A stretch of 64,000 nucleotides of DNA from Stratiolaelaps scimitus (Eukaryota > Arthropoda > Arachnida > Mesostigmata > Laelapidae). Under the pieces are notes generated by a model. It saw only the letters and a program-made list of their open reading frames with translations. It had not been told where the DNA came from and did no database searches. The stretch is from contig JABWDB010000037.1 of NCBI GenBank assembly GCA_019614645.1, positions 1,364,001 to 1,428,000 of the forward strand, given 5' to 3'. Positions 36,557-49,775 of this stretch are shown here, in pieces; the first letter of the stretch is position 1, and each line of letters opens with the position of its first letter. Made by a program: the position numbers and the translations under genes.

Positions 36557-39500
36557 AAGCTTTTAATAGAACGAAGGCGTGCACTAGCACTCATCAACTG
36601 TTTCATTCAGAGACGTCCAGATCATGGACAGAATGAAAGTAAATTGATTATTGATTGCTAACTGATGAAGAGACACCGCTTTGGAAGCAGACACAAATCG
36701 ACACTACCTCGGAAATAACCAAGAACCCCTCAACCCTGCCTTTCAAGAAATCTGCGGATATTTTCGACGCAGCTATAGATAGAAACAAGGGTTTGTGTCA
36801 ACAGACGTCCACATTAAAACTTCTATCAAAGAACCCCGTCGTCGATAACCTCTTCCTCAATATACCGCCTCGGTAATTAGATATGTATCGTAATCAGAGC
36901 TTTCGGACATAGGAAAGTACGAGAGATAAACCCCAAGCGCTAATTTTATTTTTTGGTATCTATTATATATAGTGATGTTGGCGTTAATTTATTATAAAAC
37001 ATAATAAGATCTCGTATAGCCCCACCAATTAACATTTTGTCGACAAAGAGTTGAGCAATCCAACGAAGGAAGCCAATTCAAGTCGAATCTTCCGAAACAC
37101 ATGCATCTAAATAATACCTGAGTGCCTGATAGAGTTTGCTTTTTCTCAAAAAAACCAGCAACGTTCGCCTTCTTAAGAAAAAAAATGTCCCATATAGCCT
37201 CTGTCGCTTCCGTCTGGCACTATCCTATACCACTACTATATGAAGATGTCCTTTATGTACATGTTAGACAGGCATTGAATGCGATTTCATCCGCGACGTT
37301 ACTCTGTCAAGAGCAAAACAAGATTTTGCCTTAACCGGGTGATTCACTTCGAGTTTCTTCAAAACCTGGATCCCTTTCGATAGCTCTGTCTTCAGTGATG
37401 CGCAACAAGACGAAGAAGTGATCGCCTTACCTTGTTACTGTAGACGATCTTGTTTAACATCCGTATATGGGTATAGGTTGTCAGGTCATGTGGAGCTGAT
37501 TCCTGGACGTCGCTTAGCCCTCGGAGTCGAAATTCAATCCCCGTCGAGGCAGGAGCATACTATCGCGGTAGAATAGACTCAACTCCCCGCAGAGCTGTTT
37601 ATGTGTATGGTTACCCCAGTTTGATATAATAAAACAGGCTTTCTTGTTAAATTTATTGGCCATTCATTTAATCGGTGACAGCAGATTCTTACGATAATCA
37701 ACGTAACACATTTCCATAGTCTAGCTTGTATAAACTCAGCATCTGGTGAGGGTTTTATCGACGCGGGCAGCATGAACTGCAAGGTCATCAACTACAGCTA
37801 CAACTACCACTATAGACCTATTCATAGTAGCTGGCCACTGGGAATTCAGTGCAGCGTCATATTACGTCGTAATGCCAGAGTATATTTTCTAGTGAATGTC
37901 TTAGTTAGAGTTTTTATGTTTAGTTATTTTGTGTCAATTCCAAGGGCAGCGGAAGCTAGCGGAATAATGGAAGAACTCCATAAAGATGGCGGGACCAACC
38001 ACTCGACCATGACAAGGGGAGCAAGTGGTTAGGGCGAGATCACTTGAAACAGTATCCGTCGTACATGCAGAGTTCCTCGCGTATTGCCGTTGCCCTAAGG
38101 ATAGCTCCTACAAATATATGTGAATAACAAGATCAAGCATTCGAAAGACCATTGCATAGGCAATCATATAATGGGTATACATTCGTCTACGCTTAAGGGT
38201 GTCTGGACAACTTTACTGGTAACGTACAAAATAACGTACATGATATACCTTTTAATTGCTACTGGTCGATGGCTGAAATTATGGTTCTGGAATTAGAACG
38301 ACAATTTTTTTGTACAGGCGTTCTCTAAGAGGTTATCAGCTTTGGTTCAGAACTATAGCGCTGTTGATGTAAGAAGCAAAATTGACACGTTCATAGAAAC
38401 ACGTCCCGAAATTCGAGGATTTTCGCAACGGGGTTTTATCGAAATTCAGGAATCTGCTCAGCTTCGCTTTCAGGGAAATTCGCGTTGATGGTGTCCTGGC
38501 TGGTTTTCAAAAACCGCTAACTTCACCCGTGTGAAATTCCGTAATCGCGAATCCTCACGAAAGCCACTCTACCTCAACTTACCCCCGAACTACACAAGGC
38601 TCATCGCCTTTTCCGCTTTCTCACGGAGCTACCTATGTGCCCGTGTACATGTCAAGCTATCCCTCATGAACTAGCTATCAAGAGCTACCGAAAGTCGTAT
38701 AAAACCTGGCCTCGTACGCTTCTACATAAACTGTATCGATACCGACACTGCTCGCAAAAGTGAAGGAGAATTTCTTGTCCTCGAACAGTGCTGGGGCAAT
38801 TTCGACTATCCATAACCATCGTCTCTGCCATCGTCTACCGTCTCGGCATCACTGGCTACGATGCCGGTGGGCTGTTCCGCTTGACGGCCCCCAAAGTGGT
38901 TATGAATCCTGAACGCGGAGAGACGCGCAAGCGCGCTGCCTCTACGCTGAGAGCAGAACCGTCCGGTTGAAGAAGGGGTCGAACGACATAAAGTGGTTGG
39001 ACTCGTAGAAGCTGCCTTGTTGTCCCTTGTTAGCCATCCGCGCACAACAAGGCTGCAGAACTAACGATAGTGACGGCTTCTTCGGAAGCCCGACCACAGA
39101 ATTTCCACGATTTCGTGCTGGGCTGAGCTGGGCTCACCACTTCATTCCTCTCCCGTAGTCGTGGTACCCATTGTAACCAACAACGAGGAATTGCATTCTC
39201 GGCAACTGCGCCCACAGGCATTCAAATCGGCCGCAGCTTGTCAGTCCATTTTCAACGTACCCTGCTTGTTGTGCAGCTCAGCGCCAAACTAACATCGCAC
39301 TCAGTGAATTCCTCACTCGAAACAGCTGCAGCAGCCGCGGCATCAAGGGTCTACGCACAAACCAGCGTTTCAAGTGACAATGACGAGTGTGAGAAGAACT
39401 TATGTAGAAGTTAGTGTATTATTATTATTATTATTACAGAAAAGACAGTAAGTTCGACCAGCCTGAACGAGGGTGTCTTCGTCCGTATGGCATCCCTCTG

Positions 39501-41377
39501 CTCAGGAGTCTCTCTTAGCGGTAGTGTTCGTTCCCTTTTCACTGGTTAGATTATCGCTTGAATACACTGACACTCGTGAAATCCCACGCGAGGCACTTTT
39601 GGTCCTTGCGGAAAACATCTCTAGGGAGTGTAGGAGTTGGAGAAGAAGGTAGAATTCGCAGAAATCGAAACCATTCGCGTCCCCGGAGTACGATACACCG
39701 AGAGACGAGCCGAAATTGCGCTCCCTTTGAGTTGTCGATGGGGAATCCTTGCTCCATAGACGAATAAGCTCAGGCGCAGACACAGAGGAGCGACTCGTAT
39801 TGCATGGTTCGAATAGAAACGTATTGAAGTGGCAAAACCACGTCACTCCAGTTCAAAAGAACCCACTGAGAACTAAAATTCTCGAAGAACTCTTTATTTG
39901 TGAAAATTTGATCTTATCCCGAATCACTTTGGTCATGCTCTTACGATGGTCAAATCTTTCTTCTACTATCCAGTGTTCATTTGGAGATACTGGACGTCAC
40001 GATGTTACGACGCCTACAATCTTATCGCCAACAACATTCAGTAGGTGGAACCTTATTCCGCCTACGTGGTGGCTATCATGGCTTCGGCATCTAAGCCTCG
40101 AAAGCAGTAGTCTGCACGAGCATTCTTCGTCACAACTATGCTGTGACCTAATGGACCAGAGTGCCCTGAGCGCCAGTGTGAGACACTCATGTGATGGACG
40201 TTATGAAATTCACGAGAATAATATTAATAATAATAATCATAATAATAATAAGGCACTTGTCATAACCCCTGTTCGAGCTATGAACGACACTGTATGGCCT
40301 ATGAGCGCACGCTCTCCAACGGCAAATATTGCCGTTGAGTCTCTCACTCAGATTCACGGCAGTCAGTTGAGGTCAGGATTGGGCTGCCCCGGCTGCAGAA
40401 TATTCTGAGCGGAGAACAGGCCGCAATGAAACAAAGTTTTTCTCGCCATGCTTTTGCGTCCCGTGGTACCCGTTGAAGTTGGGCAAAACGAGAGAAGCGA
40501 TTCACTCTGAAAAGTGATCCGTCTCAGAGGGGTTGCGGGTTCGGCTGCTTACGGGAGATGGACTTGTGGGAGAGGCGTGTAAAGGACCATAACGCCCCTA
40601 GGGCAGCACGATATTTGGCCCTGGCTGATATTCACCAATGCACACAGCTATCCATGACTAGCACGAAGTGTAGTGGCCCTAAGGAGTACCCTTGGTATCC
40701 ACAGCGTCCGTAGCTTACTGTCCACTATTCGGTAACCCTTTCGAAGCCTGCCCCTGTATTCGGTAAGGTTTACTTGAGCCTATAAATCTACAAACCTGCT
40801 AGCATATTGTACAGAGAACAATATTGGACAAAGGGGGGCATACATATATTCATAAACCTACAGCTGATTATATCGACATCACGCGTATGCATGACGCTTT
40901 GTCTCGGACACTACGAATCGGGCTTGGCTAGCGGCAGCCAGCTAATTAAATGGTCGTTCAAAAACAGACGCCTAAACAAGCGGCATGTGTGAGAAAGAGT
41001 TCCGGAAATTATGACAAATTGCAGCACAGAGTTTGAGAACGTCCTTAAACAACGGCAGGGTGTTGTACAAGCATGTTATTATATAACATATAATAAAATG
41101 CTATGTCGACCTTGCCCACTTACTGTTGGCGATTTGCCCAAGGACAATATTTCACTGTAATGGCTCCGTAATCAAATGGCCTAAAAAGCGCTTGCTGCTC
41201 CGAGTCGTTTGGTGTAACGATCAGATATTTGTATATTGCACATTGTACTGTTCGGGGCGCACAGTGATAACAATAGTTTATTTTATCTTAGTATATTTTG
41301 TTATCAATTCAAATTTATATTAAAATCAACTTAAAATGTATAGTATATTAGTATATTTTGCTTTTCATTCCATACTT
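36557..41377. other. No gene recognised
   Basis: The longest open frame on the plus strand here (39749-40408) crosses an AAT repeat (about 40222-40252), starts at TTG and is not recognisable. The region near 38760-39350 is more GC-rich than its surroundings but gives no identifiable product. AAT/TTA repeats also lie near 39419-39435. Confidence 0.45.
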
Positions 41378-41517
41378 GGACGTGTCTCGGACGGTTAGGT
41401 CTCTGGCTATCGGAAGCCAGAGGCTGCAGGTTCGAGCCCGCTGCGTGACATATAAGAGAGCTCAAGCATTGCAAACTTGCAGCTCCTTTAATAAACCAAT
41501 AAACCTTTACCTTTACT
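41378..41517 (+). repeat. SINE-A copy, nearly complete
   Basis: Head cgtgtctcggacggttaggt with the arm pair ctggct/agccag, B box gcaggttcgagcccgctgcg, body gagagctcaagcattgcaaa and tail ataaaccaataaaccttta followed by cctttac. Together with 28394 it defines the family. Confidence 0.9.
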
Positions 41518-43161
41518 AACACCGGGGTGCTATCCGATCGTCTACCACTGACATACAATAATATAGAATTTGTTGTGATCTCATAGTATTGTTGAATTTC
41601 TTCAATTAGAAACGTTAAGTGTGGCCTACACCCACTCATTTACAGTCATGGGATCTGCCTATCATAGGATGCATCGAAGGTTGAGCAGATACTCTCCAAC
41701 TGTGTGCGTCAATGAGTATCGTCAACGACATAGATGTCATTGTAGATTGTCGCGAGTGCCAGTTTTCGAACGATGCTTGGCAAACAATGCGTTTGTGCAT
41801 CTGTGTACCAACATCTGGTGCGAGGTAAACTAATACTCTGTTTGGCAGCAGAACGAATCGCCATGAAGGTTAGGTTAGGTGTTCCCTTGATATTAGTTCT
41901 GTTGGCGCCAGCTCGAGAACTCGTGCCGGCCTGCGGGAAACACTCGGGCGTCGGTTACGCTTGTCATCGTATATCATCATCAGGATTGTGTCGAGGGTAG
42001 AGAAATTTTTCGTTTTTGCACGATTGCGCGATGCGAATAGTTCCTTCGAGAAAAGTGCGACTTAAAACGAGCTGTACTCGTCTGGCGCCCATCTGGAGGT
42101 CGAGTGTTTCTAGGGAATAATAAGGCCTGTTATTTGTGCGCAGGGTTTCCTCGAATTCAAAATTGCCGTGACGCCTGTTTCATTTTTAGTATAGGTGGGA
42201 TATAACAGCATTCGATTTCTCCCTATGCTTCAACCACTCGATGACACTGTATTTTACGTCCCGCTTGCTATATATATATATGTAAGTTTCGAATCTTTGT
42301 TGGTGCCATGCTTGCAGCAAAGTATCTGAGAATCGTTACAATCTTCATTCAATAGGTTTACATGTACGGCTTCCGCAATGAAACTAGCCGGGCAGAATTT
42401 AAACTGCTATATTTGATAGTCAGTGAACATTTTTGACTCCACCTGAAGCTATTGGTGGGTAGGTTTCCACATAACAAAAGTCCAGCTGGCTATCTGTCAG
42501 AAATGCCAGAACAAGCAAATTTTTCCAAAAATATTCATCTCATTTATCAAAGCAAGATATTACTCTGCTGCAAATAAGTAACAAACCATATTATATATAT
42601 ATATATATATATATCAATATCAATAAACATGCCCACATAAACTATAAAGTTAAAGTCTTCTATTAAGAAATAAATTACATTATTATCCTTATAATTAATT
42701 GTATATTAAAAAGAAAAACAAATTCTACGATAATACAATTATTTATTGGCTATAAAGCTTAATTTAAATAAATATATTATTTATATAGATATCACATATA
42801 TTTTTAGAGCTTCATCCGCATATATATATATATATAAATGAGCATTTCCAGCCACTTGCTATAATCATTTACGTCTGGATAGTAATAGTACATCTTATTG
42901 TTCTTACAGCGTATATATATATATATATATATACGTATATGTATACATGTAATAGTACTAACCTCAATTGTTCCTTTTGCTCTTGTTTGTTTCTCGGTAT
43001 ATTTGCCGCCACCGCCGCCGCCCCCGCCGCCGACAATCTTTCTTTACTGGCAATCGCCTCGGATCGTTCTTGTGTTCATTCGCTCGCCTCACTTAATACT
43101 GATCGGATCATCTGACCAACCTATATATACCTCCCCCCCCAACCCCCCCGGTCATCGATAG
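41518..43161 (+). other. Intron sequence upstream of CASK exon; AT-rich
   Basis: AT-rich with (TA)n tracts near 42591-42613, 42820-42836 and 42910-42930. Just before the exon lie a CCG-rich run (about 43007-43034) and C runs (43131-43149) ending in the acceptor cgatag. The frame through this run stops at that TAG, which supports it as intron. Confidence 0.6.
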
Positions 43162-43626
43162 TCGCTACTGCAAGCACACGATGTTGTAGCGCACGAAATC
43201 TTCGGCGACGGCGCGGTCCAGCTGACGCCTCCACCTCAAACCACGACGCCAACTACGACGTTGTCCTCATCCACTGGGGGAGGTATCGTTGGCCTCGGTG
43301 GCCTAGTCGGAACGCCCGGAGGCATCTTACCCATGGCGTTTGCTAGCGGGATTGGCTCCGGCGTCGTCGGTGGAATTGCTGGCGGAGGTGGTGGTATCGG
43401 GACGCCGTTGCAGATGAACGGTGGCATCGGCATGGGTCCACTGGGAGCGGTCGCTGGAAGCAGCGACGTGCGTCGATTGCAGAACTCAGGCACGACGTCG
43501 CCCGAGGGACTGCTCGATGACAACGACCCCACAAACGTCACAGCTGCTCAACAACAACAACAAAACCAGCAACACATTACTAGAATACGCCTCGTTCAAT
43601 TTCAGAAGAACACCGATGAGCCTATG
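43162..43626 (+). CDS. CASK: CASK exon: L27 end, Gly-rich linker, start of PDZ
   Basis: CASK is a membrane-associated guanylate kinase (MAGUK) scaffold with a CaM-kinase-like domain, two L27 domains, PDZ, SH3 and guanylate-kinase domains. It acts at synapses and cell junctions, binding Mint/Veli and neurexin-type tails. The exon gives 155 codons in one frame. Residues 1-25 (LLQAHDVVAHEIFGDGAV, then TPPP) match the C-terminal end of the second L27. Residues 38-99 are Gly/Met-rich, and residues 130-137 are Gln-rich. Residues 140-155 (TRIRLVQFQKNTDEPM) are the conserved lead-in to the PDZ domain. The acceptor is the AG at 43160-43161 after a C-rich tract; the donor is ATG|gtaagt at 43627, phase 0. 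Vertebrate CASK has only about 20 residues between TPPP and the PDZ lead-in, whereas here there are about 110. The preceding exon was not found. Confidence 0.95.
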
Positions 43627-43657
43627 GTAAGTAACAGCAGCTGCGATGACGATGACT

Positions 43658-43812
43658 AAGAAAAAATTACGGCCAGATTCTCAGAGCCTTAAACATTTCT
43701 CTCTGTCCGTGATGCGGCTGTTTTTGGCACTGCTCCCTTCAATAAGGGCGGACAAGCCTTTTAAATGCAAATGTGCAACGGGTGGGAATCGAACCCGAGC
43801 ACTAGTAAATGC
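43658..43812 (-). repeat. SINE-C copy, nearly complete
   Basis: On the minus strand a tRNA-like head with B box cgggttcgattcccacccgt (about 43776-43795) runs through tgcacatttgcatttaaaag to a diverged tail (plus strand gccagattctcagagccttaa, shortened here to gccagattctcagagcc). It begins about 30 bases inside the CASK intron after the donor site. Together with 47680 it links the tRNA-like head to the SINE-C tail. Confidence 0.75.
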
Positions 43813-44254
43813 TTCCACTACAAACGAATAGACATAGACGAAACGAATAAAAGAAAACACCTAAAGTTTCTATTTTATAGTCGCATTCTGACGAAGTGCA
43901 AGCAACGTCATCGTTACAACGATGCCCCTGCGGCTGCAGAGTAGTATAGTCAACTGGAAATTTAATCCGGCCAACGAAATCTATTACGCTCCGATTTTTC
44001 TCCTGGTAAATGGGTCTCAACAAAGCGCTCGTCGCCTACGATAACCATTCGTCTAGCATGGCAAGAAGATTGTAGGGTATCACGTGGTGATCTTCAATTT
44101 CAGTTCAAGTTGAGATATACTTAGGGACTGTACTGCTGTTACAAGAACGCTGTAGTTCTCGTTGAAAATGTTAGGTAAACCCTTGCAATGCATATTGTCT
44201 CGTGTATTAGACGAATTCAACTATTTAGCAATATTCTATTGCATTTTCAAGGGG

Positions 44255-44335
44255 TTGTCCATCGTATGAAGCAATGCCGAAAGCAGTTATACCGTGGAGG
44301 TTAAATGTTTAAGGCTGTGGGTCAGCTGGCAAAAA
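44255..44335 (+). repeat. SINE-C fragment, 3' part
   Basis: Contains atgaagcaatgccgaaagca, then gttataccgtggaggttaaa, tgtttaaggctg and gggtcagc. The head is not recognisable upstream. Confidence 0.75.
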
Positions 44336-45049
44336 TTTGTAATCATCTTATTTGGCAATATTTACATAACCACGAAAATATCCTACAAAATGACAAAGGT
44401 ATAAACGAGCCCTCGTGTCAGCATAATCATACACCGGAAATAGAGATGACAATTGCAGCTGGATTTTTCTTCTAACTTCGCGCGCATCTGTTGCAACTCA
44501 TATTGGGCCAGAGCAGAATGGACGGATCTCACAAGAAGGCGAGCCCCCCCAGACAGACGATAGATAGGCGATCGAATGAAGGCTAGTCCCCTTTAATTCT
44601 ACGTGACATCACAAATTCAGTTTACCTCGAGGTCATTCTCTGCGTGACAGCGGTGATCGATAAATCAGTGTCATTCGGAATAAGTCCCTTGGACATCCTG
44701 AAAGGCAGAAATGCGTACCGTTAATAGAATATTCTACACTGAGTACTGAACGTACCTTGGATAAAACTACATATCAAGGCTGGGCAAATACGTAGTGTTC
44801 AATTGAAAAGCTTGATCTCCCTACTCTAGAGCAGGGGTGCTATGTAATCTGTTACACCGAACCGAATGTTGTTACCTCGAACGCCATCCGAATCATTATT
44901 AATAATTATGATTAATAAAATAATAAACAAACTAACGATCTTCCATTAATAGATCACTCACCGACTTAAATTCAATATTTTACCTCGAAAGCCCCTGTTA
45001 AGAATCTACAATAATTCTGCCATCATGCTCGAACTATCCTAGAACAAGC

Positions 45050-45252
45050 AGTAATAAGATCTGCCAGTCTTATGTTGTCTAAGACGGCAGGACCTAGAAG
45101 AAGGCCGACCGGGAGAGGCCTCTTCGGCCATTGGACCAGTTGTAGAGGATCTAGCTTTACTAAAGGCATCTCCCCCGTGGAGGACTCTAAAGACATCTTG
45201 ACTAAGTGGTTCCACGCCTTTGGGAGGAAGTTAAATTAAATAAATAAATAAG
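45050..45252 (+). repeat. Possible retrotransposon 3' end with (AAAT)n tail
   Basis: A GC-richer stretch (ctaagacggcaggacctaga onward) ends abruptly in four aaat units at about 45235-45252. This resembles the 3' ends of some non-LTR elements. No second copy is in the window and no coding remnant was identified, so the call is weak. Confidence 0.3.
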
Positions 45253-47679
45253 TCTTATATTATCGAGCTTTCCACAGCGCACAATTGCATCGCACACAAT
45301 GTCATTTATTGTGTGCTCAGATTATTATCAGATCTATACCTGATTTCGGTTAACTTAAAGCATCAATTAGGTTGATTGTATCATATATCATGCCTTAGGG
45401 TTCGTGACACGAATTTGCAATCCAAAACAGATGCACGTTCTATAGTAGCATACACGCATCTCTCTGGTGGCTGCTTTTTTTTCTTCGTCTCTTCCTATCT
45501 CCATCTCAGACAGCTCGGGATGCCTCTCTTTATATCGATCAGACGGACTCGAACAGATGTCCGAATATCGAAAATATCGACGATATTTGCATATCGGACC
45601 CTCGTCAGTAATCACCGTACGTCTGCGTTCGGCCTTTGTATATATTCCTCCATTGTTCTTACCTTTCACCGATAGAAGAGAGAGACCCCTACCGGCCGCC
45701 CGCCCGCCCTCCCGATCTTTGCTTCGTATTTTGCTCTCGTGTGTGACTCACTTTCGGCCGACCCCCGATCTCATAGAGCTGATCCCCGCACATCACTGTT
45801 TTCCTTCTACAGAGGACGTCCCTGCGATCCACTCCTGTGACAATTGCCGCGCCGCACCCGGCCATAGTCTCGTCGTTCGACGACCTATTTCGTCGCGGAT
45901 CGATCGTACTAGGGAGAGAACTAGCCAAAAACAAAAAAAATAACACACACACACAAAAGTTCAACCTCGAGCAGACCCCTGCCACTGAGGCACTGAGATA
46001 CTAAGCAATGTACGTACGCTTAAATCATACGTGCAGCATGCGTACGCCGTTCCCATCTCTCGCCCACACTGCGCTACCAATGTACGATAGATGTTCGTCT
46101 CTCTGTTACGGTACCTGCTACATTGTCCTGGTCTAACTCGCGGCCATCGGAGTGGATTGAATAGGGAGAATAGAAATCATGGGGGTGTATGGGGCGACGA
46201 CCCACCCGTATCGCAGTCGGCTTCGCTCGCTGCTCCGAATCGGGAGTTCCTGGATGAGCCGTCCCGCGTGTTCTACTTCTAGTTGTGCTGCCTGCCGTCG
46301 CTGGGCTTCTCCGGTTCCGCCGATATATCGATCCGGCCTGGACTCAGCCTGACGGGACCTGATCGACCACCGCCCCGTGCGGCTGCCTTCATCGTCATCT
46401 GCTGTCACACAGCAGGAGTCTAGCTTGCTTGCCGCCTGCTCAGATTCGCGTTGTGCTACTCACGGTGACAGTTACCCTGTCCAATGTTGGGAAGCTATGT
46501 TCGAAGGTAGGATGCGAGGACAAGAGGATCCAATTTTCCCGCGTGGACTCGAAATAGGCGAATCGCCAAATGGTCGACGAATCGAGGCATACATTTTCAT
46601 TAGAAACGTACAAACAAACCTGCAGAGCCTGAGGTCATGCTCATGCTCCGTTAATTGCCTCGTTGAATCAAGCAGCAGTCAATTAGTAGTTCATTCACAT
46701 ACACGAGCGAGTGTATATCAACTCGAAAGAAATAGCTAGCAGCTACTGTTATTCTAACAATATAGTAGCATAGATTTGCATAGTTATGATATGTTTAATC
46801 ACTAGGAGATAATTAGAGATCATTAGGCTAGTCAAATAATACACAATGTTCGGACAGCATATGCGCAAACATCTCCGATGTGCTCAGCGAACCGGTTAGC
46901 CACACAATGATTTATAGATTATTATTATTATTGAGTATCGTTCGGTCCTCTAGCTCAAGTTCTTACTAAACTCTTAATAACTAAAGACACATTTGGTTTC
47001 TCTCTCTTTCTCTCTAATTATATATATATATATATATATATACAATTCTAAATTATGCCAGCCAGTTTTGCGTATACATATGCATATCTGCGTATTTGTG
47101 TAAGTCCGTTATGGGAGGTAAGCTATGAGTCGAGCACTCAATGCCACATCTAAGCGAGCCGAGTGTGAAGAACTTTAATTGAACTCTCTCTATAGCGTCT
47201 AGACGTTTTTTTTTGAAGATATAGCCACCTGACTTCACAGCAGTATGTAAATTTGGGTATAACTTGACTCTTATCGAGCTGCATATAAAATTTCGCTTTT
47301 TCACAATAAAACAGCGACATAGTGTCTTACAAAGTGAACGGATTGAATGACTTGTGCAATGTGCAAGTTAAAATCCAACTCCGGTGAGACGTCCAGGTGC
47401 TTCACACACTTCACAATTGGTATGGGTCTTTGCTTAATAGGTTATAGTGTATTGGACATAATGTAGCATATTTAGGTACGAATAATATCATGTCATTGTT
47501 TGAGCACCACCTTGAGATCTCATCAACGGCTTTCTGTAGATCGCATCATTCGCATTCGGTGTTCGACGGGCCTAAAGCTCATCCGCGTAAAGTTTATGAG
47601 TTATAGATTGCGGTATTAGAATTTGTTGTCTAAGATCTAAATACAAAATAAGATAAAAAATAATTTCATAAAAAAAGTA

Positions 47680-47835
47680 AATTTTCCGGGCTGACAACAT
47701 TTAACTTAGTCCACGGTACAGCTTCTTTCGGCATTGCTTCATAAGGCGGATCTGCCTCCCTATCCTTGAACAGAAATGTGCAATAGCACGAATCGAGCCC
47801 GGGATTGTCCATTGGGACACATACAAATTTAAACC
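47680..47835 (-). repeat. SINE-C copy, head and tail both visible
   Basis: The plus strand reads tail first (ttccgggctgacaacattta, then ccacggtacagcttctttcg and gcattgcttcataaggcgg). It ends in the head (gaaatgtgcaatagcacgaa, then tcgagcccgggattg). A SINE-A tail follows immediately at 47840. Confidence 0.75.
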
Positions 47836-47839
47836 TGTA

Positions 47840-47893
47840 CCTTAAGCATTGTAAAATTGCAGCTCCTTTAATAAACCAATAAACCTTTACCTG
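47840..47893 (+). repeat. SINE-A tail-only fragment
   Basis: Reads ttaagcattgtaaaattgca, then gctcctttaataaaccaata and aacctttacct. No tRNA-like head precedes it; a SINE-C copy does. Confidence 0.9.
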
Positions 47894-49714
47894 TTAAATG
47901 AATACCGAGCTACACATATATTCTCCTGTATCTTCATATAGAAATGTCGACAGTGAACAACATTTAGAATTCGAACAATTATTGTTATTACAAGTGACTG
48001 CCTACAGTAACTTAGGGTGTGCTGTTCCACTTTTATTTGAAAATTGGCCCATCGAACCGCGTAATTTATTCTCTGTCAGATATTGATTTAGTTGTGGTTA
48101 CCCTATTCATCAGCTGGCTCAATAATCGCGTGTACGCCTTTGGCTGGTCGGCTCACGATTGACTCCAAATCATTTGTTACTACGCAGCCTCTATTACTCG
48201 TGAAGATATTCATACCTTAGAAGGCATAATTCGAAACGAAAATACACCCCCGGCCACTTTGATCAGCAAAAAGTGCGTTCAAATGTTCTTGCCGCCAAAG
48301 AACGAGAGTATCTCTGCTCCGCGGTCGAACTCATATTTCTTGACTATACATGGTGGCTTTGGGATCCTTCTTTTTTTTGTCTCTCTCTCTCTCTCTCTCC
48401 CCGCTCATAAAAGCTTTTACCTTTTTCAAATGTGCGTGTTCTGAGCAGCGTAGCCACTAGCACCGCTTGTCCTGTGGCCTGAGTCTCCCTTCAAGGCGTA
48501 TCCTCGCTAGAGGACAGACGGTGCTATTTCCTCTACCAGTGCCAGCACGTTAGCGCGTTCCTGGCTTGCCATGCCTCTCAAGCCGGAGTCGTGCCTGCTT
48601 TGTAATTCTGTTGAGCTGCGCTGTTCCAAAAAGCAGTAATTCAATTAGTAGAAAAAAAAACTCGAAGCGAAACAAGAGATTCGCCCGATTACGATGTCTT
48701 TAGAAAATCATATGATTTATTAATAAATCCGCTAGATGGGATAAGACGAGAGAGATTTTGAGATTAGATAACAAGCTGCAAGTAATAATCAACTTCACAT
48801 ATGAAATTTAACTCGGTAATATAATCGTTTGTCAAGGGAACGGTTCGGTTGTGCAGCTGTAACTTTACAAATCGTCAAAGAATGACATTGACCAAAAATA
48901 TAATCGTGTATCTTGAGGTTCGGGTTTTGAAGTACGCCCGAGTATCTCCAATTTGATTCTGTGTTTTGGCTTCGATCTGCTTCGAAAATCACTATTGGCT
49001 ATTCAATACGAAACATTGAAAAACGCTCAAGCTGTCCATAGAATCATCGACCGTTTTAAGAATCAGCGTGGACCCCAGCTGTTACAACTTGGGAAGGAAG
49101 CTTCCAGGTAACGAACTTATGCATAATTAGTGACGAATAATTAGAACGGGAGGATTTAGTTAATAGTTCATTCACACTGTGGGATCGCCACAAACGATTT
49201 TTGACTATGAGCTGCACAATGATGGAGGGTTCCGTAAACATCTTTTGTAAATGTGAAAGCTACTTAGCTTCGCGAGTACGACACAGATGATAACAAATCG
49301 AAAGAAATTTATTATATAAATTGTTACAAAACCCGCATAAACTTTAGGGTTAAATTCAGAAATACCACCTATGGCGAAGATCACTTTAAATTTTGTGTAA
49401 TTTTTGTTGTGCTCGCATAAATTAGTTTCTTTCATAATTCGATGTTTGAGAGATTTCGGATATTTCCAAATCGTTTGTGACGATTCCTCAAAGATGAGAT
49501 GTTAATTAAACTTGGCCGGTCTTTGAGAACATCTCTATGAAGCTAGCAGTACCTACAACAATATCAAGTTGACGACGCAGCTCGGAGCTCTTTATTTGAT
49601 TAAAATCTGGTGCTAATTTCCAAAGTTGTGACTTCAAAGCCGAACTTTGTGTTACTATACTCTGAATTGCTACTATAAAAATTGGCATTATTTGAGTTTC
49701 TCGAAGCAACCGGG

Positions 49715-49750
<36 letters not shown>

Positions 49751-49775
49751 CTTTATATATAATATCCAAGTAAAA

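Noticed and set aside
39749..40408. Longest plus-strand open frame in the window (about 219 codons)
   Set aside because: It starts at TTG, crosses an AAT repeat, has no recognisable motif and no splice or promoter context; it is not called as a gene.
41378..41450. tRNA-like heads of SINE-A, -B, -C and -D as true tRNA genes
   Set aside because: Box motifs are present, but no complete cloverleaf with a 7-bp acceptor stem could be formed, and each continues into a repeated non-tRNA body.
42898..43161. Poly-proline frame running into the CASK exon
   Set aside because: It stops at the TAG that forms the splice acceptor, and its proline run comes from intronic CCG and C repeats.
45689..45985. Minus-strand frame with a signal-peptide-like start
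   Set aside because: The hydrophobic start is produced by a CA repeat and an A run on the opposite strand; the rest is not recognisable.
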